Part shown: positions 32,529 through 41,183 of the stretch, in pieces
Layout: every line of letters starts with the position of its first letter
How positions within the stretch are numbered: position 1 is the first letter of the stretch
NCBI RefSeq assembly: GCF_013403865.1
Contig: NZ_JABFDK010000003.1
Span: forward strand, 1-64,000
Source of the DNA: Winogradskyella costae
Lineage (GTDB): Bacteria; Bacteroidota; Bacteroidia; Flavobacteriales; Flavobacteriaceae
Direction: 5' to 3'
DNA: 64,000 nucleotides
Made by a program: the position numbers and the translations under genes
The notes under the pieces: model-generated
The model's database searches: none
Told to the model about the DNA's origin: nothing
Seen by the model: the letters and a program-made list of their open reading frames with translations, nothing else

Positions 32529-33086
32529 ATGCGATTATTAGTCGGTTTAATATTTTTGGTTAGTCTAGGTCTCAATGCTCAGGATAACCCAATGGGATTA
32601 AAGATTGGTGGTCTTTCATCAACGATTTCGGGAGATGATAGTGACGATGTTTCAAGTGCAACAAATTTTCAGATAGGATTTTTTACAGAAGTACAAGTTT
32701 CTTCTTGGTTATCTATTCAACCAGAATTATTGTTTTCTGTTTATGGATTTAAGGATGATTATGAAGATGGTACAAAAATAAGATTGAGTTATGTGGTTTT
32801 ACCTATTATTGCGCGCATCCACTTATCTGAAAACTTTAGTTTTGATGTAGGACCGCAAGCTGGAATATTATTATCAGCAGATGGTTTATTTATACAAAAC
32901 GGAGATTTAGATACTGCTTTTAATAGTCAGGATTTTGGATTAAATTTGGGATTTGGAATAAACTTATCAGAAATAGTCGGAGTTTCATTTAGGTATTATA
33001 TGGGACTATCTAATGTGATTTCTGATGAAGACTTAAATACTAAAAATAGAGCATTACAATTAGCATTACAATTTAAATTAAATTAA
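32529..33086 (+). CDS. Outer membrane beta-barrel protein (PorT-like)
   Basis: 185 residues from the ATG of MRLLVGLIFL (signal peptide ending LNAQ). The mature protein is made of alternating strands ending in aromatic residues (FQIGFFTEVQVSSWLSIQPE, LLFSVYGF, GFGINLSEIVGVSFRYYMGL, and LQLALQFKLN at the C-terminus), a typical eight-strand outer membrane barrel of Bacteroidota. The role is not known. It is nine bases upstream of lpd, but this is probably not a functional link. Confidence 0.75.
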   Translation: MRLLVGLIFLVSLGLNAQDNPMGLKIGGLSSTISGDDSDDVSSATNFQIGFFTEVQVSSWLSIQPELLFSVYGFKDDYEDGTKIRLSYVVLPIIARIHLSENFSFDVGPQAGILLSADGLFIQNGDLDTAFNSQDFGLNLGFGINLSEIVGVSFRYYMGLSNVISDEDLNTKNRALQLALQFKLN

Positions 33087-33094
33087 TAAAAGAT

Positions 33095-34495
33095 ATGAAA
33101 TCATACGATGTAGCAATAATTGGTTCTGGACCTGGAGGTTATGTAGCGGCAATCCGTTGCGCACAATTAGGCATGAAAACAGCTATTATTGAAAAATATT
33201 CAACGCTTGGTGGTACGTGCTTAAACGTAGGTTGTATTCCAAGTAAAGCCTTATTAAGTTCTTCTCATCATTATGAAGAAGCTACAAAACATTTTGAAGA
33301 ACACGGTATTGAAATCCCTGGAGACATCAAAGTGAATTTAGAAAAAATGATTGGTCGTAAGCAAGCTGTTGTAGACCAAACTACAGGTGGTATTGATTTC
33401 TTAATGAAGAAAAATAACATCGATGTTTTTGAAGGTTTAGGGTCATTTAAAGATGCTACTCATATTACAATCGAAGGTAAAGATGCTCAGGAAATTGAAG
33501 CAAAAAAGGTTATTATCGCTACCGGTTCTAAACCATCAAATTTACCATTTATCACTTTAGATAAAGAACGTGTTATCACTTCTACTGAAGCTTTAAAATT
33601 AAAAGAAATTCCAAAGCACCTTATTATCATTGGTGGTGGAGTCATTGGTTTAGAGTTAGGACAAGTGTACCGTCGCTTAGGTGCTGAGGTTACTGTTATT
33701 GAATATATGGACAGAATTATTCCAACAATGGATGCAGGTTTGTCTAAAGAATTGAATAAAGTTTTTAAGAAAGCAAAATGCAAAATGATGCTCTCTCATA
33801 AAGTGCAGTCTGTAGAGCGTAATGGAGATGAGGTTATTGTAAAAGCTGAAAATAAAAAAGGAGAGGTTGTGGAATTTAAAGGAGATTACTGTTTAGTCTC
33901 TGTAGGTCGTAAACCTTATACAGCTGGCTTAAATCTTGATGCAGCAGGAGTGGCAATGAACGATAGAGGTCAGGTTGAAGTTAACGCACACTTACAAACT
34001 AATGTGTCTAATATCTACGCTATTGGTGATGTTATAAAAGGAGCGATGTTAGCGCACAAAGCGGAAGAAGAAGGTGTTTTTGTTGCCGAGACTATGGCAG
34101 GACAAAAACCACATATTGATTATAATTTAATTCCTGGAGTGGTTTACACATGGCCAGAAGTGGCTGCTGTTGGTAAAACAGAAGAAGAATTAAAAGCAGA
34201 TAATGTGGAGTATAAAGTGGGTCAGTTTCCATTTAGAGCATTAGGCCGTGCAAGAGCCAGCGGAGATATCGATGGCTTTGTAAAGATTTTAGCAGATAAA
34301 ACCACAGATGAAGTCTTAGGAGTTCATATGATTGGGGCACGTTGTGCCGATTTAATAGCAGAAGCGGTAACCGCTATGGAATTTAGAGCTTCTGCTGAAG
34401 ATATTTCACGCATGTCTCATGCACACCCAACATTTGCAGAAGCAGTAAAAGAAGCCGCTTTAGCAGCAACAGACGATAGAGCATTACACGTTTAG
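33095..34495 (+). CDS. lpdA: Dihydrolipoyl dehydrogenase (E3)
   Basis: 466 residues, full length. It has the FAD motif DVAIIGSGPGGYVAAIRCAQ, redox-active Cys42 and Cys47 in GGTCLNVGCIPSKALL, the NAD motif IIIGGGVIGLELG, AIGDVIKGAMLAHKAEEEG, and the dimer-interface His-Glu in MSHAHPTFAEA. It reoxidises lipoamide in the pyruvate, 2-oxoglutarate or branched-chain dehydrogenase complexes. It lies 10 bp before fabV and is likely co-transcribed with it. E1 and E2 genes are not in the window. Confidence 0.95.
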   Translation: MKSYDVAIIGSGPGGYVAAIRCAQLGMKTAIIEKYSTLGGTCLNVGCIPSKALLSSSHHYEEATKHFEEHGIEIPGDIKVNLEKMIGRKQAVVDQTTGGIDFLMKKNNIDVFEGLGSFKDATHITIEGKDAQEIEAKKVIIATGSKPSNLPFITLDKERVITSTEALKLKEIPKHLIIIGGGVIGLELGQVYRRLGAEVTVIEYMDRIIPTMDAGLSKELNKVFKKAKCKMMLSHKVQSVERNGDEVIVKAENKKGEVVEFKGDYCLVSVGRKPYTAGLNLDAAGVAMNDRGQVEVNAHLQTNVSNIYAIGDVIKGAMLAHKAEEEGVFVAETMAGQKPHIDYNLIPGVVYTWPEVAAVGKTEEELKADNVEYKVGQFPFRALGRARASGDIDGFVKILADKTTDEVLGVHMIGARCADLIAEAVTAMEFRASAEDISRMSHAHPTFAEAVKEAALAATDDRALHV

Positions 34496-34505
34496 ACTAT
34501 AAAAT

Positions 34506-35696
34506 ATGATAATAGAACCAAGAACTAGAGGGTTTATATGTTTAACATCGCATCCTGTTGGCTGTGAGCAAAACGTATTGAATCAAATAGATTATATTAA
34601 ATCAAATCCAACAACCAATGGGCCTAAAAAAGTCTTAGTTATTGGAGCATCAACAGGCTTTGGCTTAGCATCTAGAATTACTAGTGCTTACGGATCTAAC
34701 GCTTCAACAATAGGTGTGTTTTTCGAAAAACCACCAACAGAAGGGCGTCCAGCTTCACCAGGTTGGTACAACAGTGCTGCTTTTGAAACGCAAGCGCACA
34801 AAGATGGCTTATATGCAAAGAGTATAAATGGAGATGCATTTTCAAATGAAATTAAAGCACAAACTTTAAAATTAATTCAAGACGACTTAGGGAAGATTGA
34901 TATGGTTATTTATAGTTTGGCATCACCAGTTAGAACACACCCAGATACAGGAGAGCGTTTTAAATCTGTTTTAAAACCGATTGGAGAAACATTTACGAAT
35001 AACACTGTAGATTTTCATACAGGAATTGTGAAAGAAATTTCAATAGAACCTTGTTCTGGTGATGATATTGATAATACGATTGCCGTAATGGGAGGTGAAG
35101 ATTGGAAAATGTGGATTGATCTCTTAAAATCGGCTAATGTATTATCTGAAGATTTTAAAACGGTTGCCTATTCTTATATTGGCCCTTCATTAACCGAAGC
35201 TGTTTATAGAAAAGGTACTATTGGTCGTGCAAAAGATCATTTAGAAGCGACTGCTTTTAAAATTACTGATTCATTAAAAGACATTAACGGCAAAGGTTAC
35301 GTGTCTGTAAATAAAGCTTTAGTAACGCAGGCGAGTTCTGCAATTCCGGTGATTCCGTTATACATTTCATTATTGTATAAAGTGATGAAAGAAGAAGGTA
35401 TCCACGAAGGTTGTATAGAGCAAATAGAACGCTTATTTAACGAGCGTTTATATGCTGAAAATTTACAATTAGATGCACAAGGAAGAATACGTGTTGACGA
35501 TTGGGAAATGCGCGATGATATCCAAGCAAAAGTGTTAGAGCTCTGGAAAGAGGCTACCACTGAAACTTTACCGGAAATTGGTGATTTAGACGGTTATAAA
35601 ACGGATTTCTTCAACCTTTTTGGCTTTAATGTTGATGGTGTTGATTATGATAAGGATGTTAATGAAATGGTTGCGATTCCTGGGTTACAGGAATAA
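34506..35696 (+). CDS. fabV: Enoyl-ACP reductase, FabV type
   Basis: 396 residues, normal FabV size. NADH site VLVIGASTGFGLASRI (43-58); active site Tyr234-x8-Lys243 in VYRKGTIGRAKDHLE, the long spacing that marks FabV rather than FabI; also SLASPVRTHPDTGE and the C-terminal FNLFGFNVDGVDYDKDV. It reduces trans-2-enoyl-ACP (or CoA) in the last step of fatty acid elongation. FabV enzymes are naturally less sensitive to triclosan. Confidence 0.92.
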   Translation: MIIEPRTRGFICLTSHPVGCEQNVLNQIDYIKSNPTTNGPKKVLVIGASTGFGLASRITSAYGSNASTIGVFFEKPPTEGRPASPGWYNSAAFETQAHKDGLYAKSINGDAFSNEIKAQTLKLIQDDLGKIDMVIYSLASPVRTHPDTGERFKSVLKPIGETFTNNTVDFHTGIVKEISIEPCSGDDIDNTIAVMGGEDWKMWIDLLKSANVLSEDFKTVAYSYIGPSLTEAVYRKGTIGRAKDHLEATAFKITDSLKDINGKGYVSVNKALVTQASSAIPVIPLYISLLYKVMKEEGIHEGCIEQIERLFNERLYAENLQLDAQGRIRVDDWEMRDDIQAKVLELWKEATTETLPEIGDLDGYKTDFFNLFGFNVDGVDYDKDVNEMVAIPGLQE

Positions 35697-35720
35697 TAAA
35701 CTTTCATTGTAAATAATTTT

Positions 35721-35756
35721 AAAAGCGAATTTCTATTTTAGATTTTCGCTTTTTTT
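35721..35756 (+). terminator. Terminator after fabV
   Basis: Stem AAAAGCGAA/TTCGCTTTT with a T-run, 25 bp after the fabV stop. Followed at 35776-35820 by CGCAAAGTTGCACAAAG, an interspersed motif I recognise from Bacteroidota. Confidence 0.75.
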
Positions 35757-35893
35757 ATGATAAATACTTAGGTATTAGTACGCAAAGTTGCACAAAGAAG
35801 ACATGGAGATTCACGGAGAGATTTGTTAAGTTTCTTTAATATAATTGTCGAATATTATTTTTTTAGCTGCTTTGCGCGACATATCACTAATCT

Positions 35894-36484
35894 TCAAAGT
35901 TCTTGTATTAAGTCAGAAATGCGCAAGCGATTACTATAATCGTGCTCATTAACATCTCTCACAAAGCAATGCGCACTGATTACACCTGTTTTTACTTTTT
36001 CTGCTAAAACTTCAACTTTAAATGGGCCAAATTCTTTTGATTTTTCGATGTAGTAGAATTGGTGATCATAGATAATGGTGCTCACTTTCTTTTTGTATTT
36101 ATCTTTTAAGAAGTCCTGAATATCTTCAACCGAATTAATATCATCTTCATAGTTGAACACGTTAATGTACATGGCGAATTCTTCTTTGTTCTCATTATTT
36201 AGTACCAAAATATCATCATCTTTAAAAAACGCTTTTACCGTTATTTTTCCATCTTCAGTTTCTATACAAAAGACATTCTGAATATTAATACTCCAAGACG
36301 TCGTTATCACATTGTTTTTTCTAGATATTTCTAGAATGTTATCTTCCTTAAACGTATATATAGATTTCTTTTTAGAAATGCCATTCACTAAAACCCATGG
36401 TTTATTTATAAAATGCGCATCGTGATGATACTCATAATTAAATGGTTTTAAATTAGGAATAGCGTTGTGTAGATAGTCGTTCAT
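35894..36484 (-). CDS. Cytoplasmic protein with C-terminal GYF-like domain
   Basis: 196 residues, no signal or membrane segment. The C-terminal 55 residues, FYYIEKSKEFGPFKVEVLAE and GVISAHCFVRD ending in RLRISDLIQEL, resemble the GYF_2 (DUF4339) domain found in Bacteroidota, which usually reads GPxxxxEL and binds proline-rich partners. The N-terminal part is beta-rich (SIYTFKEDNILEISRKNNVI). The function is unknown. It is convergent with fabV. Confidence 0.55.
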   Translation of the reverse strand: MNDYLHNAIPNLKPFNYEYHHDAHFINKPWVLVNGISKKKSIYTFKEDNILEISRKNNVITTSWSINIQNVFCIETEDGKITVKAFFKDDDILVLNNENKEEFAMYINVFNYEDDINSVEDIQDFLKDKYKKKVSTIIYDHQFYYIEKSKEFGPFKVEVLAEKVKTGVISAHCFVRDVNEHDYSNRLRISDLIQEL

Positions 36485-36727
36485 TTAATGTTTGTCAGTA
36501 CAAAAGCTGTTATTTTGTAACGTTTAAATTTGGGTATTTATTTCTTAAAGTTAAAAATTTTTCAGCTATTTTAAAACTTCTTTCTTATAACTTCGATTAA
36601 TGCAAAACGATATCCGATTAAAAATAGTAGGTTTGTTTATAATGAATTGTATGTCTATGAACATCACAATGTAGGATAAACGTAGTTTATAAAATTCACT
36701 TTTTTATTTTTTAGTGGTTTATTTCTG

Positions 36728-36735
36728 TAATTTTG
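36728..36735 (+). promoter_or_regulatory. -7 box for the DUF2721 gene
   Basis: TAATTTTG fits TAnnTTTG and lies 11 bp before the ATG at 36747. Because the box sits inside the longer open frame starting at 36714, it supports the later start. Confidence 0.5.
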
Positions 36736-36746
36736 TAAAATTAATT

Positions 36747-37151
36747 ATGGAAGAACTCACGCTTACGACACCAGCACTTTTATTCTCGGCAATATCGCTA
36801 ATAATGTTAGCATATACCAATCGTTTTTTGGCTTATGCAGCGATAATACGAAACCTTAGTGATAAGTATTTAAAAAATCATGATGCTTCCGTTCTCAGAC
36901 AAATTAAAAATTTAAAATTAAGAATACGGCTAACAAGATATATGCAGATTGCGGGTATTACTAGTTTATTGTTTTGTGTGTTAACGATGTTCTTAATTTA
37001 TATACATTATCATATTATAGCAGTTTGGGCATTTGGTTTAGGACTAATACTTCTTATACTTTCTCTATTGTTTTTAATATGGGAAATTCAAATATCAGCA
37101 AAGTCATTACAGCATCATTTAGGAGATATTGAGAATCATTTAAAAAAATAA
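36747..37151 (+). CDS. DUF2721-family membrane protein
   Basis: 134 residues from MEELTLTTPALLFSAISLIML. Three membrane helices: about 8-28, 66-86 and 88-112. The opening LTTPALLFSAISLIMLAYTN and the central helix pattern fit DUF2721, a small membrane family of unknown role. It is followed by the ECF sigma gene after 30 bp. Confidence 0.7.
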   Translation: MEELTLTTPALLFSAISLIMLAYTNRFLAYAAIIRNLSDKYLKNHDASVLRQIKNLKLRIRLTRYMQIAGITSLLFCVLTMFLIYIHYHIIAVWAFGLGLILLILSLLFLIWEIQISAKSLQHHLGDIENHLKK

Positions 37152-37181
37152 ATTTTTAAATTTTTTTTGTGACCTTTTTAA

Positions 37182-37826
37182 ATGTTGAGTGTCTTAATAT
37201 TAATAACCAACCTAATACCGCTTAAAAATCCCTTGACAAAAGACGCTATTCATAGTCTAACCGATGAAGAGCTTGTAGAAGCCATTGTAAAAACTAACGA
37301 CACTTTGTTGTTCGAGGTTCTGTACGATAGATTTGCCACTATGGTTTATAACAAATGTTATGGATTTGCAAATGGAGTTGATGAGGCTAAAGATCTAACT
37401 CAGGATGTTTTCTTAAGGGTTTATGTCAAATTAGGTAGTTTTAAAGGAAAGTCTAAATTCTCTACATGGTTATATGCGTTTACGTATAATCACTGCGTTA
37501 ATTATGTCACTAGAAATACGGCTAAGAAATTTGAAAAAAAATCTATTAGTTCCGAAATTATTGACATAGAAAATATCGGTGAAGATATTGACTCTACAGT
37601 TGAGTTTGAAAGCATGAGAGTAGAGCAGTTGAAACTGGTTATGGAGCTCATCTCACCAGATGACAAAATGATGTTATTATTAAAGTATCAAGATAATTTA
37701 TCAATTAAAGAATTAGCTGACGTTTTAGATATAGGAGAAAGCGCGGTTAAAATGCGATTAAAAAGAGCGAAAGATAAACTTGTACATAAGTACACAAATT
37801 ATACGAGAGATGGAAAATCCATTTAA
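37182..37826 (+). CDS. ECF-type RNA polymerase sigma factor
   Basis: 214 residues. Region 2: LFEVLYDRFATMVYNKCYGF, EAKDLTQDVFLRVYVKLGSF and FSTWLYAFTYNHCVNYV; region 4: LLLKYQDNLSIKELADVLDI and ESAVKMRLKRAKDKLV. The first 17 residues are hydrophobic and look unlike a sigma factor, so the real start may be an alternative codon further in. It directs transcription of an unknown regulon. The next gene begins inside its last codons. Confidence 0.85.
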   Translation: MLSVLILITNLIPLKNPLTKDAIHSLTDEELVEAIVKTNDTLLFEVLYDRFATMVYNKCYGFANGVDEAKDLTQDVFLRVYVKLGSFKGKSKFSTWLYAFTYNHCVNYVTRNTAKKFEKKSISSEIIDIENIGEDIDSTVEFESMRVEQLKLVMELISPDDKMMLLLKYQDNLSIKELADVLDIGESAVKMRLKRAKDKLVHKYTNYTRDGKSI

Positions 37827-37992
37827 GCAACTAGACAAGCCTTTACAGGAAGTTCCCTTGGAACTGAAAGATAAAGTTATGCACGATATTGCTTTAGCTA
37901 AGCTCTTTTTAGAATTGGCTGAATTATTTTCGTATAATATTGGTCACATTATAGACAGTGTAACAAGCAGAAGAAAAAAAGATAATAAGTAA
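37810..37992 (+). CDS. Small protein coupled to the ECF sigma factor
   Basis: 60 residues from the ATG of MENPFKQLDKPLQEVPLELK; a start ten codons upstream is within the sigma gene. It overlaps the sigma stop by 17 bp, a sign of translational coupling. Helical with VMHDIALAKLFLELAELFSY and a basic tail RRKKDNK. The position is that of an anti-sigma factor but it lacks a membrane helix and a zinc motif; it could be a shortened or unusual regulator. Confidence 0.6.
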   Translation: MENPFKQLDKPLQEVPLELKDKVMHDIALAKLFLELAELFSYNIGHIIDSVTSRRKKDNK

Positions 37993-38017
37993 AAAATTCT
38001 AGTGTAATAATATTGGT

Positions 38018-38845
38018 ATGGAAAAAGTAACAGAATTTAAAGATATTGCTATGCAATCATTAACTACAATGTGGTTAGAGATTACTAAAATATTTCCTAA
38101 TATAGTTGGGGCCATAATTGTATTGATTATTGGTTGGATTGTAACTAAGCTTATTCTTAAGCTTATTAAGAAAGTTTTAAAATTAGCTAAGGCTAATAAA
38201 TTAGATGAAAAGTTAAATGAAATAGAGATAATAGAAGGTAAAAAACTCAATTTCGATACCGTTAAGTTTGTATGTAGTTCTGTAAAATGGATGATGTATA
38301 TCGTCTTGTTAATTACCGCTTCAGACATTATGGGATTAGAAATTATTTCTAATCAAATTAGTGCGTTATTGTCTTATTTGCCAAAATTATTTTCGGCACT
38401 TATTATATTTATTATTGGTTTAATTTTCGCCAATTTCGTTAAGAATAGCCTGAAAAAATTATTCGAATCTATGGATTTGTCGGGCGGTAAAATGATTAGC
38501 CAGGTTGTGTTTTTCTTATTGTTAACTTTTATATCCATTACAGCTTTAAATCAAGCTGGGATTAATACAGATATTATATCCAATAATATTAACATGATAA
38601 TCGCAGGTTTCTTGTTAGCCTTTTCCATAGCTTTTGGTTTAGGAGCAAGGGAGGTTGTCGCTAAATTATTAAATACATTTTATGCACGTAAGACCTTTGA
38701 GGTTGGGCAGAAAATTATTTTTAATGCTAAAATTTATGAAATAGAGGCTGTAAAAAGTATCTCAATAATATTAAAGAATTCTGAAGGGAAATTGATTGTT
38801 CCTATTAAAGATATAGTAGAAAATCAAGTACAAATGCAGGATTAA
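38018..38845 (+). CDS. Mechanosensitive-channel-like membrane protein
   Basis: 275 residues with about five membrane helices. The repeat PNIVGAIIVLIIGWIVTKLI and PKLFSALIIFIIGLIFANFV fits the conserved TM-helix family related to small-conductance mechanosensitive channels (CmpX-like). The C-terminal IAFGLGAREVVAKLLNTFYA has the Gly-rich pore-helix pattern of MscS, followed by a short beta domain (EVGQKIIFNAKIYEIEAVKS). Probably in the inner membrane. It follows the ECF sigma operon after 26 bp and may belong to it. Confidence 0.75.
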   Translation: MEKVTEFKDIAMQSLTTMWLEITKIFPNIVGAIIVLIIGWIVTKLILKLIKKVLKLAKANKLDEKLNEIEIIEGKKLNFDTVKFVCSSVKWMMYIVLLITASDIMGLEIISNQISALLSYLPKLFSALIIFIIGLIFANFVKNSLKKLFESMDLSGGKMISQVVFFLLLTFISITALNQAGINTDIISNNINMIIAGFLLAFSIAFGLGAREVVAKLLNTFYARKTFEVGQKIIFNAKIYEIEAVKSISIILKNSEGKLIVPIKDIVENQVQMQD

Positions 38846-38910
38846 CTATAAGGTTAGGGTTATAGGTTTTATGTCTACATAAAATGTAATCCTGCATGTG
38901 CTTGAGAGTT

Positions 38911-38945
38911 AAAGCCCCATTTATTAATTTAAATGGGGTTTTTAT
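38911..38945 (+). terminator. Terminator after the channel-like gene
   Basis: Stem AAGCCCCATTTA with TAAATGGGGTT followed by a T-run, 65 bp beyond the stop. Confidence 0.75.
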
Positions 38946-39099
38946 ATTCCCATTATAAATGATTTATCGATTTCTTACCGTAAAGTTAATCATTTAAATG
39001 TTGTCGATTTTATAGTTGTCAACATTGTAATTTCTAAGATAAAAAATAATTGAAGCTATAGGTAATGCGCTTAAAAATTATTCTGAGACCGTACTACTC

Positions 39100-40119
39100 T
39101 TATTGGTTATTAGCACGAATGAAATCTGAAATTAAATAAGTGATCAACTTTCCAACTTTTATGTCTTCATTATTAATTGGTGCAGCTTCGCAAATATGCA
39201 GATATGCTGCATTTTTATGCTTCCCTAAATAATTTACAAATTGTCTCGTTTGCTGTATACTGAAGCCACTTGGCGTCATAGCGCTACTGGGTATGTTTTC
39301 AATAGCGTCACAATCAATTTCAATTCCAAAACTCGTATTAGAAACATGACTTAAAGCGGTTTTCATTTCTGAACTAAAATTGAGTTCATTTCTAACCTCT
39401 AAAGCTTCGTAAGTATTATATCTTAGAGATTTTACTTTCTTCATTGTTTTTAATAAGGTGTCGGACGTGTAGTTTTCGTGCAAGCCAAAAATGAAATAGT
39501 TTTTTAAAAAACCTTCGGCATAGGCATAACTAAAGCCATTACCACTATGTCTGCCTTCTTCAGCTCTAAAATCAGAATGCGCATCAAAATTAACTACATT
39601 TATCCTTTCATTACTTGCTAGAGCACAGCCTTTAATGTTACCATAAGCATTGTTATGGCCACCACCAATAATGATTGGAGTTTTACCAGCTTTACGAATT
39701 GCAGCTACCACATGTGTTACGTCTTTATCTATGGTTTCTACAAGTTTTCTAACTTTAGAAAGCTGCTTTTTCTTTGAAAGATCTAACCCAGACAAAGATT
39801 GGTGTTCCTCGGCATAATCTAAATGACCAAGTATTAAAACGCGCTTGGCATTATTAAAATCATTACTCTGTATATTTAACAAAACTTTTAGAGTAGTGCT
39901 CCATGCTTTATATGGACTTGGTTTACCGTTGTTTGCAACGATTCCGATGTCTTCTGTTATTCCAAAAACTACATAGTCAACATCCAAATTAACAATGTCA
40001 TCGTATATCTTATTGAAGTTAGAAACTAACTGAATATGTTCTCCAAATTTTGTTTCACCTTTACGTTTCTTTAAAAGCTGTTGTCTGTCTTTTTCTGTAA
40101 ATAAAATAAGATGTTCCAT
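39100..40119 (-). CDS. hutG: Formimidoylglutamase, arginase superfamily
   Basis: 339 residues. The Mn-binding motifs of the arginase superfamily are present: GGGHNNAYG, NFDAHSDFR and GIEIDCDAIENIP. Members close to this one hydrolyse N-formimidoyl-L-glutamate to glutamate and formamide, the last step of histidine degradation, which fits the imidazolonepropionase gene 1.1 kb away. Agmatinase would be an alternative. Metal ligands are in place. The gene stands on the minus strand, separated from hutI by a plus-strand gene. Confidence 0.8.
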   Translation of the reverse strand: MEHLILFTEKDRQQLLKKRKGETKFGEHIQLVSNFNKIYDDIVNLDVDYVVFGITEDIGIVANNGKPSPYKAWSTTLKVLLNIQSNDFNNAKRVLILGHLDYAEEHQSLSGLDLSKKKQLSKVRKLVETIDKDVTHVVAAIRKAGKTPIIIGGGHNNAYGNIKGCALASNERINVVNFDAHSDFRAEEGRHSGNGFSYAYAEGFLKNYFIFGLHENYTSDTLLKTMKKVKSLRYNTYEALEVRNELNFSSEMKTALSHVSNTSFGIEIDCDAIENIPSSAMTPSGFSIQQTRQFVNYLGKHKNAAYLHICEAAPINNEDIKVGKLITYLISDFIRANNQ

Positions 40120-40233
40120 TTGGATAAAAAATTTAGATAATAGATTAAAAGTACATTTTTATTTAATTACTTTGGCTTCTAATTAACTTTTTAAAAAAAA
40201 CTAGAATTAACACTATTTAAAACCAAACAATTT

Positions 40234-41121
40234 ATGGAAGGTTCACAAAAATCGAGTACAGGATTAAAAGTAGGCTTAGGGATATTATTAGTATTATTCC
40301 TAGTAACTGCATTTTACACCTCTAAGCTTTACAGCGAAAAACAAGAGAACGAAAAATTACTTGTTAGTGAAAAGAAACAAGTGATGAACGATCTTAATAG
40401 TATGGCCAAGGATTATGATGAAGCCATTGCTGAGAGCGAAGTTAAAAATCAGGATTTAATTGCAGCAAGAGAACGTATTCAAGGTTTAATGGATTCTTTA
40501 AAAGTATCTCAAAATAGCGTTGGTAGTTTATGGAGTTACAAGAAAAAGTTTATGGCTTTGCAAGAAGAGATGGACGTCTTATTAACTGAAAACGATCGTT
40601 TAAAAGGTGAAAACCAATACTTAGCTTCTTCTTTAGATAGCACTCAAGTGCAGTTGGCAGAACGTACAATGTTTACAGATTCGTTATTAGTTCAAAATAC
40701 AGAACTTGCAACTGTTGTAAAAGATGCCGCTGCTTTACAAGCAGTTGGTTTAGTAGGTATGGGAGTTATTGAAAGAAATAACGGTAAGCAAATCCCAACA
40801 GAACGTGCCAAACGAAGTGATAAGATTAAAGTTTGTTTTACTGTAGCTAAAAATATGCTGACAGAAGGAGGAGATAAAGAATTGTACGTTCAGATTATCG
40901 ATCCTAAAAATAATGTTCTAGGTTCTAACGAACAGATTGAATTTGAAGGACAGACTTTAAACTACAGTTTAATTAGTAGGTTTAACTATGAAAATAGAAA
41001 TTTAAATATTTGTGAATATATTAATGAATTAGAAGATTCTAAATTTGAAGAAGGACGTTATGTTATAAATGTGTTTAACGACAAATCTTTAATTTCATCT
41101 TCAGAATTTGAATTGAAGTAA
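40234..41121 (+). CDS. Membrane-anchored coiled-coil protein
   Basis: 295 residues. One membrane helix at about 11-29 (VGLGILLVLFLVTAFYTSKL) places the rest outside the cytoplasm. Residues about 30-165 form a long coiled coil (KQENEKLLVSEKKQVMNDLN, MALQEEMDVLLTENDRLKGE). The C-terminal 110 residues are a small beta domain (KVCFTVAKNMLTEGGDKELY, VQIIDPKNNV). Common in Flavobacteriia as a conserved hypothetical; role unknown. It lies between the two hut genes but on the opposite strand. Confidence 0.65.
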   Translation: MEGSQKSSTGLKVGLGILLVLFLVTAFYTSKLYSEKQENEKLLVSEKKQVMNDLNSMAKDYDEAIAESEVKNQDLIAARERIQGLMDSLKVSQNSVGSLWSYKKKFMALQEEMDVLLTENDRLKGENQYLASSLDSTQVQLAERTMFTDSLLVQNTELATVVKDAAALQAVGLVGMGVIERNNGKQIPTERAKRSDKIKVCFTVAKNMLTEGGDKELYVQIIDPKNNVLGSNEQIEFEGQTLNYSLISRFNYENRNLNICEYINELEDSKFEEGRYVINVFNDKSLISSSEFELK

Positions 41122-41146
41122 AAACGATTTAGTTGATTAATTAAAA

Positions 41147-41182
41147 AAAAAAATCCAGAAGCAACGCTTCTGGATTTTTTTT
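41147..41182. terminator. Bidirectional terminator between converging genes
   Basis: Perfect stem AAAAATCCAGAAGC-AAC-GCTTCTGGATTTTT with A and T runs on both sides. It serves the plus-strand coiled-coil gene and the minus-strand hutI, whose stop is 2 bp away. Confidence 0.85.
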
Positions 41183-41183
41183 G

